From positions 744,001 through 808,000 of the forward strand of contig NC_013524.1 of assembly GCF_000024985.1 (NCBI RefSeq): DNA of 64,000 nucleotides. Direction: 5' to 3'. The translations under genes and the position numbers were made by a program. The notes below the pieces were generated by a model, which was not told the origin of the DNA, ran no database searches, and saw only the letters and a program-made list of their open reading frames with translations. Origin of the DNA: Sphaerobacter thermophilus DSM 20745. GTDB lineage: Bacteria > Chloroflexota > Chloroflexia > Thermomicrobiales > Thermomicrobiaceae. Shown here piece by piece: positions 62,401 through 64,000 of this stretch. Numbering within the stretch: position 1 is the stretch's first letter; every line of letters starts with the position of its first letter.

Positions 62401-62449
62401 GATCGATGCCCGCGTCGCGCGGCTGTACGGTCTACCGAGTGGGAGGTGA
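59426..62449 (+). CDS. Eco57I-type adenine-specific DNA methylase (type IIG-like)
   Basis: The 1007-residue protein starts at ATG 59426 (GGGGGGC upstream). An N-terminal region of about 350 residues, with DWRFINVKYDDRTRRRV, precedes the methylase core: GSYYTPKPIVAFMCREAL, SAM-binding motif VCDPAVGSGAYLLGML (about 430), VDLDPFAVNIAQLRLWLS, and catalytic ILANPPYVRQELI (about 608). The C-terminal third looks like a TaqI-type target-recognition domain (VRGQIYRGVVTGYNKAFVI, VVGRDIARWR). No clear PD-(D/E)XK nuclease motif is visible, so it may only methylate or act with the nuclease encoded by the third gene. It is followed by a winged-helix gene 4 bp later. A defence role is inferred. Confidence 0.93.
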   Translation: MGSGTAERVQRYLRRLGDLDDVRELFSELNYEPVAAAPLSRRDWPDEVQRDLADDPCIIARHGEFQIIYSRLASPQLRRGTERAVVDRLLPQFRYALFVFSDFDASDWRFINVKYDDRTRRRVLRRYTIGPDERFGNRLRTISERLALVALEDDELPRLAQAPLEIQRRYDEAFDVEAVTREFYREYRRVFEAVEGSIGGFGSEQERRRLFTQRLFNRLMFIAFIQKKGWLRLDGQHGNEYLSALWTTYRAARDRGDAANFYEERLKLLFAQLNTPHGHDGRHANRGSVVQQWIGDVPYLNGGLFHQDDDDMRSDIVVPDESIHLILRDLFDRFNFTITESTPLDVEVAVDPEMLGKVFEELVTGRHESGSYYTPKPIVAFMCREALKGYLGSILPAEPAAAIERFVEEHDPGGLRDPEAVLDALRRVRVCDPAVGSGAYLLGMLHELLDLRQSLFQAQRLDPISTYQRKLEILRNNLYGVDLDPFAVNIAQLRLWLSLAVEFEGSEPQPLPNLDFKIEQGDSILGAAPPSLEHDPMRLRLIEVLAGLKADYLTADSSQKRRLAPEIEKTEAQIATLTPHAATGNGFNWAVKFAEVFVDGGFDVILANPPYVRQELIRDIKPALKRVYGPLYSGTADLYVYFYYRALQLLRPRGMLAFISSNKWFRANYGKKLRAHIAEAAAVRSITDFGDLPVFESATAYPMIFVAEKGGVPGTTHYTEVPSLDPPYPDVRAVIHEYGQALPEGALAGEDWTLADAATAKRIQVMTAGGTTLGEYVRGQIYRGVVTGYNKAFVIDGRKRAELIAADPKSAEIIKPLVVGRDIARWRVNYQDRWLIVTEIGVDIARYPAIFAHLSQWQPQLEKRWDKGNHWWELRACAYYNAFEAPKIVFPDIAKEPRFAIDTSRSFTGDTTALIPTEDLYLLGVLNSQVALHLMDQISPTIRGGFYRYKPQYVRQIPIAHPSPSDRTAIEGLVEKILAQPQGAEISELEAEIDARVARLYGLPSGR

Positions 62450-62452
62450 GGA

Positions 62453-63049
62453 GTGGTCACGCACGCGCACACCAACGTCTCCGCCGCCTTCGATATCCTG
62501 CTCGAAGCCATGGATGAGGAGATCGCGGGCATCAACCGGGCGGTCACGGAGGCGCTGGGGCACGGCGACTATGCCCGGGCGAGGGAGCTCGTCGGCCTGG
62601 CGGAGCGGAAGGTAGGGATGCGCGAGCAGCTCTTGGCCTTCCGTGGGGAATGGGAAGGCGTGCCGGCCGCGCGTGTCGAGACGAATGGGCGGTCGACGCG
62701 CGCTCCGCGACGCAATCTTGGGCGCGTTGGCCCAGGGCTCCGAACTCGTGAGGAGGCGTTCTACCTCCCTATTCTGCAGACTCTGGATGAGATGGGTGGT
62801 GTGGCGCGAGCGTCTGAGGCGCTGGAGCGCGTCAAGGAGCGCATGGAGCACGTGCTGAAGCCTGCGGACCTGGACCCTCTTCCGTCCGACCCGAACATGC
62901 CACGATGGCGCAACAGCGCACTCTGGGCGCGGCATTACATGGCCAAAGAGGGGCTGGTGAAGTCTGACACTCCCCACGGCATTTGGGAGATCAGCGAGCA
63001 GGGGCGCGAGTATCTCCGGCGGGCACGAGAGCAAGGGCAGGGGGCGTGA
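62453..63049 (+). CDS. Mrr-N-like winged-helix protein
   Basis: The GTG at 62453 follows a strong GGGAGGTGAGGA. The 198-residue protein has an N-terminal helical hairpin (ILLEAMDEEIAGINRAVTEAL; about 10-70), a basic linker, and from about 95 a winged-helix module: EEAFYLPILQTLDEMGGVAR, WARHYMAKEGLVKSD and GIWEISEQGREYL. The latter matches the N-terminal domain of Mrr-type restriction enzymes, but no nuclease domain follows. It may be a DNA-binding adaptor or regulator of the flanking methylase and helicase. It overlaps the next gene by four bases (GTGA), so the three genes form one operon. Confidence 0.82.
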   Translation: MVTHAHTNVSAAFDILLEAMDEEIAGINRAVTEALGHGDYARARELVGLAERKVGMREQLLAFRGEWEGVPAARVETNGRSTRAPRRNLGRVGPGLRTREEAFYLPILQTLDEMGGVARASEALERVKERMEHVLKPADLDPLPSDPNMPRWRNSALWARHYMAKEGLVKSDTPHGIWEISEQGREYLRRAREQGQGA

Positions 63050-64000
63050 CGGCGCACGACATCATCGACAACCGGCACGAGCGGCTGGTCGACCACATCC
63101 TCGCTATCCTGCCGCAGGCCGCGCGCGCAAGGTTCGCCGTCGGCTACTTCTTCCTGTCCGGCCTGGAGGCGCTCGGTGCCAGCCTCGACGCGATCGGGGA
63201 GCTGCGCCTGCTGATCGGCAACACCTCGAACCGGGAGACGATCGAGCAGCTCAGCGAGGCGTACCGCCGCCTGGATCTGGTCCAGGAGCGGGCCGAGGAG
63301 ATGCGCCTGGCCCGCCGGGCCGACCACCGGGCGCGCGCCCGCGAGACGGCGGACAACCTGCGCCAGACGATCGGCGTGATGGATCAGACCGACGCCGGGG
63401 AGGAGCTGGTTCACACGCTCATCCGCATGGTCGAGGAGCAGCGGCTGAAGGTCCGTGTCTACACCCGCGGCCGGCTCCATGCCAAGGCGTACATCTTCGA
63501 CTGGACCAACCCGACTCCCGGCAACCGGGGTATCGCCATCGTCGGCTCCAGCAACCTCACCCTCGCCGGGATCCAGGACAACACCGAGCTGAATGTTCTG
63601 GTCCATGACAACGGCAACCCGCTTGACCCTAGCCAGGGGAACCATGCGAAGCTCGTCGCCTGGTTCGAGGAGCTGTGGGAAGAGGCGCAGGACTTCGACG
63701 AGCTTTTGATGACCGAGCTGCGCCAGTCGTGGGCCGGCCGGCTGGCGACGCCCTACGACGTCTACATGAAGACCCTCTACACCCTGGTCCGCGACCGGCT
63801 GGAGGGGGAGGAGCAGCGGACGCTGCTCGGGGAGGACGAGATCACCCGCTCGCTGGCCGACTTCCAGGAGGTCGCGGTGCGGCAGGCGATCCGTATGATC
63901 CGGGAGTACGGCGGGTGCTTCGTGGCCGACGTGGTGGGTCTGGGCAAGAGCTTCGTCGGTGCGGCGATCGTGAAGTACTTCGAGCGGGCCGAGGGCCGGC
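63046..64000 (+). CDS. PLD-nuclease/SNF2-type helicase (partial)
   Basis: The frame opens at GTG 63046 and runs past the window end, with 318 residues visible. The first 220 contain a phospholipase D-type nuclease motif, LHAKAYIFDW and IVGSSNLTLAGI (H-K-D with GSSN), at about 145-175. A helicase domain then starts: DFQEVAVRQAIRMIREYGG (Q-like motif) and Walker A VVGLGKSFVGAAI at about 300. Fusion of a PLD domain with a SNF2-type translocase is seen in several defence systems, and recalls DISARM, where such activities are on separate proteins. The rest of the helicase and possible further genes lie outside the window. Confidence 0.9.
   Translation, partial: MTAHDIIDNRHERLVDHILAILPQAARARFAVGYFFLSGLEALGASLDAIGELRLLIGNTSNRETIEQLSEAYRRLDLVQERAEEMRLARRADHRARARETADNLRQTIGVMDQTDAGEELVHTLIRMVEEQRLKVRVYTRGRLHAKAYIFDWTNPTPGNRGIAIVGSSNLTLAGIQDNTELNVLVHDNGNPLDPSQGNHAKLVAWFEELWEEAQDFDELLMTELRQSWAGRLATPYDVYMKTLYTLVRDRLEGEEQRTLLGEDEITRSLADFQEVAVRQAIRMIREYGGCFVADVVGLGKSFVGAAIVKYFERAEGR

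Overview
The window is a GC-rich bacterial chromosome segment with dense, mostly short-spaced genes. GTG and TTG starts are common and Shine-Dalgarno sites are clear. The gene set fits a moderately thermophilic, aerobic member of the Thermomicrobia/Sphaerobacter group of Chloroflexota: heme A synthase, SigA-type sigma factor, glycerol and dihydroxyacetone phosphorylation genes, pyruvate-dehydrogenase-type E1, and abundant palindromic intergenic repeats. This placement is inferred from gene content and style and was not tested by alignment.

Layout. 1-9 kb: DinB-fold protein (cut by the window start), RsgA GTPase, DUF3800 protein, polytopic membrane protein, TPM-domain protein, heme A synthase and a radical SAM/SPASM-like enzyme. 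9-15 kb: a repeat-filled region around two genes, a winged-helix-like protein and an unusual protein with two DnaA-N-terminal-like domains but no AAA+ ATPase. 15-19 kb: cupin, ketopantoate reductase, PlsY and GlpD. 19-26 kb: a LIV-type ABC transporter operon (livJ, livH, a livM-livG fusion, livF) with an LLM flavin oxidoreductase and a glyoxalase-like protein, preceded by a good promoter, a possible Cys-containing leader peptide and a strong hairpin. 26-30 kb: a 1079-residue Asp-box/VPS10-like protein and another large repeat. 30-37 kb: a minus-strand glycerol/dihydroxyacetone operon glpF-dhaK-dhaL-glpK-dhaM-ptsH-ptsI, in which a small PTS apparently serves the Dha kinase.

37-45 kb: MFS exporter, cation/proton antiporter with RCK domains, an OmpR-type regulator lacking the phosphoacceptor Asp, small membrane protein, SDR, sigma factor with consensus promoter and terminator, and a DUF47/PhoU-like protein. 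45-52 kb: E1 alpha and beta of a 2-oxoacid dehydrogenase, a repeat cluster, then MoxR ATPase, DUF58 and a DUF4129-like membrane protein. 52-59 kb: a RES/Xre toxin-antitoxin pair with five exact 11-bp-phased repeats in its promoter, YhdH-type reductase, a membrane/EEP-phosphatase fusion, a DUF1624 acyltransferase, a Cys-rich four-helix protein and a second glyoxalase-like protein. 59-64 kb: the start of a probable defence island, with an Eco57I-type adenine methylase, an Mrr-N-like winged-helix protein and a PLD-nuclease/SNF2-type helicase cut by the window end.

The most distinctive feature is a family of composite, nested inverted repeats with three near-complete copies (about 9.35-9.90, 29.63-30.14 and 47.63-47.99 kb) and several halves or remnants. 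Other items worth following are the TA operator array, the possible cysteine attenuator, the DnaA-N protein with its 33-bp-phased internal dyads, and the truncated defence locus. No tRNA, rRNA, CRISPR array or transposase was recognised.
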